In this document: positions 31,396 to 44,184 of the stretch, in pieces
Layout: each line of letters opens with the position of its first letter
How positions within the stretch are numbered: position 1 is the first letter of the stretch
DNA from: Sthenelais limicola
Lineage: Eukaryota > Annelida > Polychaeta > Phyllodocida > Sigalionidae
Reading direction: 5' to 3'
Assembly (NCBI GenBank): GCA_942159475.1
Contig: OW804094.1
Span: 59,268,966-59,332,965 of the forward strand
Length of the DNA: 64,000 nt
Notes under the pieces: generated by a model
Database searches by the model: none
Seen by the model: the letters and a program-made list of their open reading frames with translations, nothing else
Told to the model about the DNA's origin: nothing
Position numbers and translations under genes: made by a program

Positions 31396-33590
31396 TGCTG
31401 TGCATTAATGCTGATCCATGTTGCTCAATTTTCAAAAAGAAATTAGACAATTGCTAGAATTTTGTAAAGCCGCTCATGTTTTTTAGGTGACTGTGGATTT
31501 AGGCCTTTACGTACTACTACTACCGAGGCAAACATGTCTGGAGGTAGTCTTGTAAGGTGGCTTGGATTGTGTACGTTCGACAGGAGAGGTCCATCAGGCT
31601 GCACACGGCCATGCTCAACACATTAAGCGGTGTTATAAACAATACAGTGAACGAGGACAACCGAATATTGGCCCCAAGGTCAGTCATTATTACAGCAATG
31701 GATGTCTATGGGTGGGTCACTGCGTCCACTTCAGGAAATTGGAAGCAGTGCCTGGAGTGCCATTACTTTTGGGAAACTCAACAAAATAGTAGAGGGACTA
31801 GACAAGGGTTATAACCATTTTAAAAATCATTATAAAAATGGAAGATCGGAATATCATATAAAGTGAAATTAAGCATCGGCTGAACTGAATACAAAAATGG
31901 GAAAAGAATATTTAGAAAGATTTTTTTACCCAATGTGTTTCCTGATGTATGAATAGAAATATTTAAGTATAAGCTCAATAGGGGGTATCATGGCTAAGAA
32001 CATTGATGGCGATCTAATGGAAGGGAAGGGAAGCTGTGCGCTCCTATTTGAGTGTGACCATAGTTCTTAAGAAATCAATCTTTCAATACATTCGAGGAGC
32101 GGCGTCTCAGAAGATTAGTTATTTTCAAGCTGAACACGTTAATCATGAAGGCCCTCGGAGGAGGATAGATATTCTAAGAGCTGAAAATGATAGAAAATGC
32201 AATTGCATTAACCGTAACGACTAACAAGAGTTAGTCCCACAAGGGTTCATGGGAATTGTAGGCCTACTATTCATTTTGATCATTACTGATAGCCTGTCTC
32301 CCTGAGCCAATATAAATTTCTTACACAAATCAAAACTACTAAAATGTTTCAAACCGTAAGTATTATAGGTGTATGAAAAATGGTATCTACATGGTAAAGC
32401 AATCTTTTCAAATTTATAATGCAATTGATGGTTTTATTTGTTCGATGTTTAACCCAGAAATGCAAAACCAAAAAGGCATGAAATTAATATAGCCCCATAT
32501 ATAACTGGGTATTTCCTACGTAGTAATGGTAGGCGTGGAGGAAGTGAAAATAAGATTGTGTTCGATAGTGCAGATTGAGAGACTGTTCGAATATTCTGTA
32601 TGAGTGGTAAATCCAGGACCTGCTACTGGGTCTAGTAGGTTGAGGTCTGTTGGTGGAAGCAATGGGTCCTAGGTAATATATGCTAACTATAGAATCCCTG
32701 GCTTTACCCATACTGATATTGCCACTCTTTGACCCAAAACAGTACACTGCCAATATGAGTTTCTCCATTCGATCAGATCCCCTATATTTCCTCCTATTCT
32801 GACCTGGATTACCTATACTACTGGGACTTCCGCCTGGTCAGACAATCATAATGAATGCAATCTTACACATAAGGGTCAAGGCACGTACCATGTCTATACA
32901 GGAACCCATATTATTGGAAACAAAGCAAATGGATCAATAGAACATCTCGTGTTTTATGGTCAAGGCAATACATACACACACACAAGGTGGTGCACGTTAA
33001 ATAAAAATTAAGTCGACTGACGGGTCGACCAGGTCGATAAGAGGCTCTGAGGTAGTTATTAGACTTGTGCGATGGATAATGCTGGTACGCTCTAACTGCG
33101 TTTATAGGTAGATACCGTTCTGTACTTTACAAAATAGTGACTGAGTCATGTTACAAACAAGTTGAATATGTTTTCGAGCATAACATTTGTTAGAAGTTTG
33201 AAGCGTTAGAATATAGATTCATTTCAGGTTCTAGATTAAGAATCAGTCATTATATTTGCTTTCATTTATTTGCCTTGATGCATCAAGCACATTTTAGGTA
33301 AGGTTTGTTCGGGATTTAAAAAAACCCAAACCATATATACATGTATCGGCTTTTAAGTAATTAACTGAATAGGGACTGAATAGGACAGTGAATATACTGG
33401 ACAACTTGTTCAGTCACGATTCTAACGGTCTAGCTGTTGGCAAAATAAAACTCACAAGACAGAGTAATGACTAAACTTGAATAGAAAAGTGATATTTTTT
33501 TTCAAGAGAACCCAAAGGATGTTGTTGTTGAAACTTGTATTTATCTTTTTACAAATGGGATACTGTCGGTGGGTCTAGGCTCCCACATAG
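31396..33590. other. No gene recognised
   Basis: Several short frames with no identifiable motif. GGGTCGACCAGGTCGA at 33017-33032 is locally symmetrical. No transposon ends found. Confidence 0.5.
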
Positions 33591-34090
33591 GGAGGGTTTC
33601 AAGCCCTACCGGACCGGATGTACTTTGTTAGAAAACCCTGAGGATGCAGTTGTATTTAGTATTTTAAATACATTTCTTTTTAAAAGTACGTCTACGGCCT
33701 AGCCACTACTTTTGATATCTAGAATCAGATGACTGTATAACTTCACACATTCGTGCGATGAGTCATTTATCACATATTCGCATTAAATTATCAAGTGTGA
33801 TACAGGTTCCAAGAACACTGGAGTATCGCAACAGCTCCTGGGAGGGTTTCAAGCCCTACCGGACCGGATGTACTTTGTTAGAAAACCCTGAGGATGCAGT
33901 TGTATTTAGTATTTTAAATACATTTCTTTTTAAAAGTACGTCTACGGCCTAGCCACTACTTTTGATATCTAGAATCAGATGACTGTATAACTTCACACAT
34001 TCGTGCGATGAGTCATTTATCACATATTCGCATTAAATTATCAAGTGTGATACAGGTTCCAAGAACACTGGAGTATCGCAACAGCTCCTT
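33591..34090. repeat. 250-bp tandem duplication, essentially identical copies
   Basis: 33591-33840 and 33841-34090 are the same 250 bp, starting GGAGGGTTTCAAGCCCTACC and ending ACAGCTCCT. The only difference I find is the last base. The unit has no recognised gene; frame 33758-33952 spans the joint and is not a gene. Near-zero divergence means either a very recent duplication or an assembly error at a heterozygous locus. Confidence 0.92.
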
Positions 34091-34765
34091 AAAGGGACTT
34101 TGATCTATTCTAGTTCATAACAACACATAACGGAGCTCGCCAAATATAATAGTTCCAGAACTTGCATGTGGAGAGCATGTCTGAATAGCCATTCCAAATA
34201 TCAGGCAGCACGAATATAGCATTAGCAAAACATGTATTGTATATAGAATACACAAAGCAGGAATATTGTTCAATAGCTTTGTACTAGTGGTTGCTGCCTA
34301 TTAAGCTTTGATGCAAAACAAATTAATTCAAAAGTCAGAATGGAGCAGGTGACGTCGCTTAAAAGCGATATTTCCACAGGGGAGGCCCATGGGCTGTATA
34401 TTGCCGCGGACGGTTTGAAAGTAGATATCCACACATATGCCTTGTAAAGGCAGAGTCTGACACAATGCAGGGTCGGTATGGAAAATAATAATCGATGCTG
34501 TAAGAGCGCCGTTGTTGGGTTTCCCTGAGTATTTATGTTTAATCAAGCGACAACACTAGCGAAACAGTTTACGACAATGTGACTATTCAAAGCCAGCCAA
34601 CTTTACATCGCAAGTAATATAGTGAGAAACCGAGTCTACAGATATAACAAGATGCACAGCTATGACTAACATACGTCATATAGAATTGCAATGGGTTACA
34701 TATACATACATAAGTACATGTACACATCCATATATACACCCATACATATAATATATATATATATA
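34091..34765. other. No gene recognised
   Basis: Unassigned sequence ending in a TA-rich tract at 34748-34765 that forms the target of the next element. Confidence 0.5.
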
Positions 34766-36434
34766 TGACCCATTCTCACAAAATGGGATCACCCCCCCCC
34801 CCCCTCTTTTACACTTAATGCTGAGAGTGGTTACTATTGTGTTATATGTTATCAAAAATACTTCTATCGCATAGATCTAGTCAGGTTCTATCTAGCCATA
34901 TATAGTTTTCCATACTTTCTGTTCATATCTTAATATATTTTCATGAAAAACTGTCTCATTTCGTAATTTTTCACATATCTTTTTTCACAGATAACTTAGA
35001 ATCACCAATCCTATTAAAAAACCTAATCATTTAGAAGTAATTTCAATGCTCAAAAGTATTTAAAACAGTTTAAATTACATGGTGAAAAAGGGATATTACT
35101 GAAATTACTTCAAAATAAAATTATATTTAACTTTTGGTTATGGTAAAAATAACAGTGTCTTTCCGTAGCCCAAATATGCTAGGTCACTATATAAAAAATA
35201 AAAAGGATTAACTGTTATATTATGCTATGGGCACAAACCTTGAACTGTCCATTGTTGAGAACAAAAAAAATGATGGAAAAATATAATACCCTTGATATGA
35301 GATTGATGCAACATTTTGAAACCCTGGTGTGGTAAAAAATATTTGTCTTTACCTCGCTACAGTAAATAGCTCGGCATTTTTTAATAAACAATAGAGCAGG
35401 TTTGATATGAGTACTGAATTATCCCACTCTGCACTCCTCAACACTCCTGAATATTGTTTTATAATGTGTAATTGCGCTGAGGAGCTACAGCAATATATAT
35501 GCTCTGGCTATGGAAAGACAAAAGATTGTCTTTACATCGCCACATGCTTTGATCCTCACTTATAAGAAAATTCAGCAGTTTTATGCAGGCTTTGTATTGC
35601 TAGAAATATTCTGACAGGATTGGAGAAATGATTTATTAATTTTTCTTCTAATTGCCCTGTTGGATCTTACTTGATTATAGCAAAAGAAATATAATCATTT
35701 TGGGAGTTAAGTGAATAATCTGAAGTCTATAGTTGTAAAAGGTGGTATTATATTATATTCAATGATGGTAAAATGAAAGATAGTAATGAAAAGTACTCAG
35801 ATAGTCCAAAATTTCCTAGATGAGAAATTTAATCTTATTATTTCCTTGATATCAAGGCAATTTTGTCTTTCCGTAGCCTACATTCACAGGCTTACTGGTT
35901 CAACGTAATGGTTCTACCCCTTATTACAATACATCCAGGTTTAAGGCCAGTATTGTTCTGTAAGAACATAGAAAAGAATAGAGTTAAAGTGTGTTCAGTT
36001 ACCCACCAGTGTATTTGAAAAGTAAGGGAATTTATAGTTAGACAAAAACGCAGTTTTCATTAAATTAGCCTTCATTCTTTAACCATGAGATATCATTAAA
36101 TAAGGGTTTTCTTCACAGTTTTTAGTATTTTCTTGGAGCCTGATCTGTTTTCTATCGAATTATATCAGAATATGGTTAAATCAGATCCATTACTAACTAG
36201 AATATGACAAAACAGCATAATTGGACATGGTGGCGATGTATAGACAAAAAAAAATGGGGTATCAGATGTGAGAGGCTCTCACATGAAGAATATTTCATAT
36301 ATCACATGGCAAAATTTACCCATTATGTCTCATGATGCATAGATTGCGATGTACTAAAGGACATTTTTCTAGAACTAATATGAAAAATTCATTCTCTGGG
36401 AGGGGGGGTGATCCCATTTTGTGAGAATGGGTCA
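34766..36434. mobile_element. 1.67-kb non-autonomous element, TGACCCATTCTC termini
   Basis: TGACCCATTCTCACAAAATG then GGATCACCCCCC at the left end is perfectly complemented at the right end 36403-36434. The end itself can fold (CCCATT...AATGGG). Both sides are alternating TA tracts, so the target duplication cannot be resolved. Inside, a 14-16 bp motif is repeated in both orientations: GTCTTTCCGTAGCC at 35157 and 35865, GTCTTTACCTCGCTAC at 35345, GGCTATGGAAAGAC at 35506, GTCTTTACATCGCCAC at 35528 and GTGGCGATGTATAGAC at 36230. No protein-coding frame. Confidence 0.85.
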
Positions 36435-36435
36435 T

Positions 36436-36465
<30 letters not shown>

Positions 36466-36466
<1 letters not shown>

Positions 36467-36861
36467 GTAGTGGGTCTGCCCACCAACAGCATGGTGAGGC
36501 TGCCGCCCTATCTACCCTAGCGACAACAGGCAACAGCTCTACCAGAGCTGGGCACGAACAGCGGTCTCTGGCCAGTCCCGCCAGGCCCTACCATTGTGAC
36601 AATGTCGCTGAAGACACCCTTCCACGGGCGGTAGGAAAAGTCTACACCTCCAACATCGTGGGATCTCGCAGTTGCTTAACACAACAGACTCGGGCCGCGC
36701 TGAGGAAGGAGATACTTCTGTTGTTCAAATTAAGCTCTTGCACTTTACGCTTGTAACTGTGTTTTGGGGTCAATAAAACCTGGTCAAACAAATTTATCCT
36801 TGTTTGTTGCTTCCTTTCACGATATTTGCGACTCATGCCCACAAATCTGCGGTTCATTACA
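36466..36861. mobile_element. Solo LTR, probably Ty3/Gypsy
   Basis: The segment starts TGTAGTGGGTCTGCCC and ends GCGGTTCATTACA, giving the TGTA...TACA borders usual for Ty3/Gypsy LTRs. TCAATAAAACCTGG at 36770-36783 provides a polyadenylation signal, and the 36480-36700 part is GC-rich compared with the surroundings. TATA precedes and follows, a possible 4-5 bp target duplication but uninformative in a TA tract. No primer-binding site or internal coding follows, so this is a solo LTR left by recombination. Confidence 0.65.
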
Positions 36862-38607
36862 TATAATACATGCACCCATTCATGCATACATACACACACA
36901 AATACACCCATGCATACATTCATCCATCCATCCATACACATGCACCAATCGTTTCTTTGCTGGCGGAAGATCATGGACAATGCTAGATAATAGTCCCCAT
37001 GAGCCTTGTATATCCTTATCACTGATGGCTGAATAAATATGTTAAAAATATATATACAAAAAAATTATAATGTATTACATACATGTATACATAATATATT
37101 AACCTAAATTCATAAACAAATGAGACTATTTCAAAGTTTGTAGTTATTAAGTGAAGAACCATTCTAAATTTCAAGTAGGTATGTGAAAGTTGTCAGTGAC
37201 TGTCCTTAGTGACACGAGTACGAGGACGAGGCCTTCGCTTCGCCCTTGGGTCGTGGCCATAAATTGTGCCTAAAAAGGAATGCGGATACGCCTATCCGGT
37301 CTGACAGAGCCAGCAAAACACACTAAAGCATTATAAAATCAGTGGTTGAACTTTTATTGTTAAAAGTAAGGCTGATCGTAGACATCAGTGGGATCGTGGG
37401 ATCTCGTAGACATCTTTATTGGAACTTCCAACCCACACTCATACTGTCCCTATACAAATGTACATTTCCTTCATTGAAATCCACTTGGTTAAAGTTAAAT
37501 CAAATAGGCCATGCAACTTGACTTATAAGCATTTGGCAGTGTAGCAATCCAAGTGAAGTGGGACCAGCACCAGCACCACTGAACCGGTCCACGGCGACGT
37601 GGTAATACTCCTCTCTCACTGCTAATTAGAACACCAGCACCACCAATAGACGGAATTGTGGTGGTGCCGACCAATTTTAATGTGTATAGAGTAATTCCAA
37701 TGGCCTACCTTTACTTAAACACATTTAACTGCCCATTGCAATTAAAAAAGTGAATACAAATTCCATCTGTCAATCTAAATGGACTCATATTATATATGCA
37801 CGCACGGTGTTTTTTGTTTTAATTGAGTTGAAAATATGACAGATGCCACCGTCCATTGATAGGGGGCGAGGGCGAAAGTGTGTTGATTTTCTGTAACAAA
37901 AATACTAATATAAAGCTGTGCTATGCTGGCAATATGGGACCAAATAGACAGTTCTAATATTTAGCATTTAGGCGCCAGGTCGGAAATCGATAGACACTGG
38001 TAAATCTCGACGAATCGAATTGCAAATAACCAGGACCATTGAAACCATAGAATACATCCAGTTATATTCCCATAGAGCTAAATTTCAGCAATGCTCAAAT
38101 CAAAATAATAGCAGAAAATCTTTTTGTTTTTTAAAAATGTAGTGCCCACTTACAAAATACCACCTAATACTCAGCATTAGCATGATTTGCAGGCAAGAAT
38201 TAGTTAACACTTAGACTGTAGTAAACAGACTGTATATAGGATTCCCATAGAAGCAAGATAGAGCCAAGAGGGCCGTCAACTCGTTTACACAGTGGATTAG
38301 TTGGGCAATGCTGCCCTGGCTATTCCCATCATCATTACCATGGAAACAGCTATTAGGAGAACAGGACTCTTCACATTTTAATGCTTCTTTCAGCATTTAA
38401 CAGCTAGTGCATTTATACATCAAGACGCTATTATTTTCAGAAGTAAACCATCTAGCGTTATTCGGTATATGACCTTATCAATTAGAACTTTAAAATTTTG
38501 AAATCTTCTCAGAATGAAATTTGCTGAATCGCAAAAAGGATTGAACATATATTACATACAATTTCTAAATATTTAAATAGTAATATTCAAGCTCACAAAC
38601 ACACTGA
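36862..38607. other. No gene recognised; repeats only
   Basis: 36870-36955 is a CA/TA/TCCA-rich simple-repeat tract. 37640-37755 contains the dispersed repeat described at 2180-2292. The rest is unassigned. The minus-strand frame 37022-36642 crosses the solo LTR and is not a gene. Confidence 0.5.
37640..37755. repeat. Dispersed repeat, copy 2
   Basis: Partner of 2180-2292. The best-conserved part is TTTACTTAAACACATTTAAC followed by TGCCCATTGCAATTAAAAAA at 37710-37750. Upstream GTGGTGGTGCC corresponds to GTGGTGGCCTGC at the other copy. Confidence 0.7.
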
Positions 38608-38620
38608 CGAGAGAGAGTGT

Positions 38621-38712
<92 letters not shown>
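38608..38712. repeat. (GA)n microsatellite
   Basis: About 50 GA dinucleotides with a few interruptions at the 5' edge, followed by GATAGATAG. The apparent open frames across it are repeat artefacts. Confidence 0.95.
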
Positions 38713-38714
<2 letters not shown>

Positions 38715-40027
38715 TAGCCAGCCAGACGGAGAGATAGGTTCTCACTCTACCGCCTAAGGGCTTAAACATTTGAAGTCGCAGTCTACAATGTGGGATGGCT
38801 ATCGACAAGATATAAGGGAAATCGAGGATTCGATGGGGAAATTGCTGCAACGATAACACAAGACCTGAGAGCTACGTCGACCAATACTTGTATAAATGGA
38901 CTAATACTCTCCGAGCAAGCTGCATCTAGAATTACAAGGGCACTGTCTACCTAGGCGCCCGCAGGATAAGTCCCAAGCATACAGTTATGGTAGATCCCGG
39001 GATCTCATCATGGCCAGTTTTCTCGCTCCGGCTCGAGGGGAGTGTCCGGCCTGCTATCAGTGGCGAAGAAACTCAATATAGACAAGGGCCTATACCTGAA
39101 AAAAAGCGTGGGTTGATAGCACATCGTGGCATTGATGCCGTCAGGAAATGAGCAACTATTCCTCGGGCATCTCAATCTGGGTCACCGCGGAAAAGGCAAT
39201 GCAGGTCCTTAGAAGGAAAGTATCCACAATAAATCAGGAAACAATTCAGCAAACGTTATTCAAAGCCTTGGGGTCACCGGCAATCTCGAGTAGAAAATTC
39301 GGGGCGGTTTGGGTTGGTTTTTTAAATAAAAAAAAAAGAAGACAATGTCTTTGAAAGATTCAAGTTCTAGGTAGTGATAATCCATTTGTCTGGGGCAGTA
39401 CTCACCTATCGGACAGTATGGGAGAAATCATCGAAACCATACCATTTTTTTATTTTTTTTTCCAAAAAATAAATATTAGTATTTATCCGATGGAAGAAAT
39501 AAAAGGAATCATTTGTTACACACATCACATAGTTCTTTGCTATTTCCCTGAGTTATGATTATCACCTTTGCTTATTTGACCAGAAAGAATATGTTATGGC
39601 TTGATATGCGTGAACCTGATCGGACACACCAATACAGATCACCATGACTGGTCTTACTCCGGAAAAGTATAGTCATCTAAAAGGTCCTTGATATGGCCAG
39701 AGCTATGGAGGGTGGAGATTAAAACACATTTAGTATTAGCATGCAAGTACTCTATTCATTCCAGCCAAGTCAACTTCATCACACCGAATAACATTTCTGA
39801 CCTCCCAACTAAACCATATGTCGCTGTGGGAGCGGGCTACGTGAGTAGTATAGGCAATGTGTTCCTATTTGATGGCAATGAATAAAAGCCACGGCTCCGG
39901 TTAAGCTCCTATGGGATCATCAACACATCCCATAGAAACATCAACACATCCCATAGAATTATTTCGAGAAAGCCTATCATCAGAGTCACTCAATGAGTTG
40001 ATGCTCCTAATTTGAGAATTTAAGATG
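38713..40027. other. No gene recognised
   Basis: No motif-bearing frame. A-rich stretch 39327-39341. CAACACATCCCATAGAA occurs twice at 39920-39957. Confidence 0.5.
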
Positions 40028-40390
40028 AAATGGCGATCCATTTCCCACTATTTATATCAAAATAATATGAGCTGATCAAATAGATACAGATACACGAGTA
40101 TACTATAACATACCTATATACGGTATGTGTATGCCGTATTACGAACACAGCACCTATATTGATAATAATTTTGTCATATATGGATAATAGTTTTGTCATA
40201 GGGATTAACATAAAATGGCGATCCATTTCCCACTATTTATATCAAAATAATATGAGCTGATCAGATAGATACAGATACACGAGTATAACATACCTATATA
40301 CGGTATGTGTATGCCGTATTACGAACACAGCACCTATATTGATAATAATTTTGTCATATATTGATAATAGTTTTATCATATGATAGGGAT
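40028..40390. repeat. 185-bp tandem duplication
   Basis: AAATGGCGATCCATTTCCCA begins units at 40028 and 40213. The two share the whole run through ATATACGGTATGTGTATGCC and TTGATAATAATTTTGTCATA with a small deletion of ACTATA in the second and few substitutions. Short TTTTGTCATA repeats occur within each unit. More diverged than the 33.6 kb pair. Not coding. Confidence 0.88.
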
Positions 40391-43310
40391 CTTCGATAAA
40401 GTGTATTTTCGCAGCGATAGGTATATTCAAAACACAAGGATCAAAACTGCTAAGAATTATGGCACAGATGGCATTAAAGATGGAAAAAACAATGCCAGGT
40501 GGCTGGTGATAAAGATGCTTTCATTTCTAAGACGCCCGAGCGGCTGCCATTTTAATTAAAGCAATGCTTACCTTACTCCATTACTCTGGGTTAAAATTAA
40601 TCCGAATTGGATACAAAAAGTGAATTTAGGCGCCCCTGAAAGAAGTACATTTCTTGTGTCAAACCAACCCGTGAAAAAAACATCCCCTGGTATTTATTTC
40701 TATCGTCTAAATAAGAACGACTCCCTAATGTCCTCCATTCGTTTGCAAATTTTTAAAGCCTTCGCCTGGGACTTCCTTCCCAGAGCAATGTTTTAGCGTT
40801 ACGCTGAGTGAATGGGGTTATAATAGAATTAAATCTGAATTAAGGAGACCATTGAGGAAGGGAATAATTTGAAAATGGCGTTCTGATGCTTCAGTCGAGG
40901 AGAATGGCGGTTTTGAATTATGGATTTCTTTTACTACATCAGATGAATGACTGTTGAAACCTCCAATGAATAGGCAGTGCATCTAAGGATAAATGTAGAT
41001 TTTGTATTATCGGGGCAGTGGTAGATACCTACATGCTAAGAACGTTATACACAGTTCGTGTGGCGAAGTATCCCAGAGTCAAACAAGCATGTATCTCTTT
41101 TTCAATGCCTTGTTAACGACGATAATTTTCCATGTGAGAATACACATTACAGTATCATAAAAAAAACTCTAGAAGGGAGTTCCTTCCAGGGTTTATGTCC
41201 CATTCCCTTTTTAGGTAGCGAGCGATCGCCACAAATAGTGTCACATAGACCTACACAGTTTTAAAGCCATGATAGATATAAAAGCGCGACCCTCTGGGTC
41301 ATATGATCTATCCGCATGGTACTTTGTGCGTGAAATATTCACAGGACAGCGGGAAGCATAGTCTAATATATATAATGTATTCATCCAAGTAAACTCGAGG
41401 AAATCGATTACAAAGCGATGATATAGAGTCAGGGATCAATACTTGTAGAAAACAGAACGATCAGCCGACTCTCAACATAGAATGATCGCGTGTCAGGCTT
41501 TAATGCCAGCAGCCGTTGCATACATAAGAAAAGAGTTAATGGTCTGTAGTTTTGTAGAGTGTCACACATTTGTTGGTGTAATTGTCATTGCAGAAACACA
41601 CGATCTAGGCCACACATTGAAGTAAAAGGCTTAATGTGAAACGATGGCGCCAGTAGTAATACGAGGTGGCTACTGCCGCCTACATTTTCCTTGGTTAATG
41701 GGCCCAGCCGAAAATGTGTGTTTATATTTAAAATAACGGTGTATCCCAGAAAATGTGACGGAACTCAGAAATGAGAACAAGTTTGGAGAACAGAGAGAAC
41801 TAGTAAGAAAGAGAACTATAGTAAGAAAGACGTACCAATTTTCTAAAACGGTGGTTGGTTGGCTTTCAAATTTGTACTTATCTTTGTACTTGTCGTATAT
41901 CAAATCATATTATATTGGAATTCTCTATTTATCACCAAAAACTAAAACAATAGTGACCAAAGGGTGATAATGCACATCTGAGCGGGTGATGGTGTTCCAA
42001 TGCATGTCTGGTATATTACTGCGACAGCAACCAGGAATCTATTATATCAAAGTGTAGAAAAGGCAGGCTCACCATCGTATCACTTTCAGTACATGCAACC
42101 TAATGCATGTGCCCCTTTTCAACAGTCAGTCCTTAAAATAGTGGCAGGCAACTGTATAATTTTCCTTAGAGAATACACATCAAATTCAGTCGTGGAACTT
42201 AGCAGCAGGCAACTGGAAACACCAGACAATCGATATTCATTTTTGTTTCTCAGGATAAAATCCTGAGAAACAATTGGGACTATGTGACGAATGCCAATCA
42301 TTGATAACAGATGTCATCAGATTTGACAAAGCTAATGTGTGAGCTCAGATATGACATCAGTTCGCCTGCCTTATCTACATCATTTGGTCAGTCATACATT
42401 TCGCACTTCAACGATAGTACAATGAAGTGAGTTTGATTGACAGTCCGTCTATTCCCAGCCATGAGACTTGATTGACAGTTAGCTATATGGTTCTACATAG
42501 GTCCACCGAAATGACACACCTCCACCTACGGCCCTCCCTCAGTATGGTTCTACAACCATGATAGGTCTGCCAAAATGATAGTACTCGGACACCCGTTCCC
42601 CTAGGCAGGCGTTTCATAATCTAGACCAGCACGCACTATTGGCCTTCTCGCCGAGCGCAAGTTAACTCCTCCCCTGTCCCGTTGACCTCATTTTGTCCAC
42701 CTCCGACAAACACTGACCACAGGCCACGCATGTATACATGCCCCTATAGGTAATCCAATGGTAGCTAATGGTAGATAGGCCCACGGTAGTAACTTTTGGT
42801 GAACGATTTTTAACTTCTGATTGTACACATTGTCAGAGACAAATGGAGAGATCTTAGCAAAGAGAAGTGGGCATACATATAATGTGAATATATCTCGAAT
42901 TTCTTTTGAAAACATGGAAGTTTGGAATCCAAGACCAGCCTGTTCCCTCCCTATTCCAGATTTAATATGGGAGATGTGGGGTCCGCAGATTTATACCTCT
43001 TAAAGCCTGCTTTCCTCCAGCTTTTATTGGGACATATTAATACAAATGATACATAGATTACTCATTTATCGTATTTTGAAATCAACAGCAAGAGAACATG
43101 AGAGAACCCTTAGAATCAAACAGGAGCTCTAGGGTCAGAGTATCTTATAATGTCTCGTCCCGTACACCTGTATGCTCACAGCTAGGGGACTGTAGTAAAT
43201 AATGTTGTCTAACAAGAAAGGAATGAGGATGAGGGGAGTGTTGGAGTCTACAAACACAGGCGTTAGCCCATAGGTGGGGTGTTAATACAGTGGTGAAGAG
43301 GGATATTTTT
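40391..43310. other. No gene recognised
   Basis: Long interval with short frames only. No inverted-repeat element or RNA gene was found. Confidence 0.45.
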
Positions 43311-43314
43311 TCAA

Positions 43315-43430
43315 TTTAGCCCCCCCCCCCAGAAAAGGAAATAAAACTAATGTATGGTTAAAAAAATTCTAGGTAGGGGAAGGTTTTTCTATGTAGGGGG
43401 AGGGGGGAGGGGGGCTAAATCGGAAACACT
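43315..43430. repeat. Inverted TTTAGCCCCCC/GGGGGGCTAAA pair
   Basis: ATTTAGCCCCCC near 43314-43330 is complemented by GGGGGGCTAAAT at 43411-43422, and a third GGGGGGCTAAAT lies at 43718-43729. Possibly ends of a small MITE or related fragments; the interior is G/A-rich without coding. Confidence 0.45.
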
Positions 43431-44184
43431 ATCTATTTTTATTTATATTTTTTTTAACGTTCTCCCGTGCTCCCCTTCACCCATCTCTTTCCTATGTTGG
43501 TCGAAAAAAAAGTTGGCCGAAAAAAAAGTTGACAGCAATGATTCAAACACCCATATTTGTCTCTTCTTTAGTAGAATATTTAGGATGGTAAGTTATTTTG
43601 GTATATCATAGATTTTTTTAAATTGAAAGAAGTACTGGACAAGCTGTAACAGGTCTGTCATCTCTGTAGTGGTTAACGCATTAAGATTGGAGATAAAGAG
43701 AGGAGGGGTCGGGGGTCGGGGGGCTAAATAAAACAGCATCATTGGGGGGCACAAATACAGGGCATGGAATATACACTTCTAACATTACAAACTATAAAAA
43801 TGTATTTTTGGTTCTAAGCATCACAGAGTTATGAAACCAAGACAACAATTATTGTTATGATCAGTAGAATACTTCTGATTAGGAATTATTTTAGTACATC
43901 ATACAATTAAAAAAGTTGAAAGAACAACTACACCATATCACCACATCACCTGTCATATATCAATTAACTTTATCAGATATATCAGTACACTGGTCCCACT
44001 CCAGTCAGTCAGCCAGTCTGGGCTGGGCTGGGCTGGCCCTCTACATCTGATAAGGCCTTCCCATAGGTAGTAGGGATCTGATAAGAGCCTTCTTCTTAGT
44101 AAAGGTGATAATCTATCCAATATCCAGTCTTTCAGTTCAACAATATTGCTCACAACGACCTATATAAACTAATTACCAGTTCCC
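43431..44184. other. No gene recognised
   Basis: Contains two AAAAAAAAGTTGGCCGA-like units near 43504-43530. Otherwise unassigned. 44020-44040 has GGCTGGGCTGGGCTGG. Confidence 0.45.

Noticed and set aside
38593..38859. Ser/Leu-rich 88-codon frame
   Set aside because: Produced by the (GA)n microsatellite.
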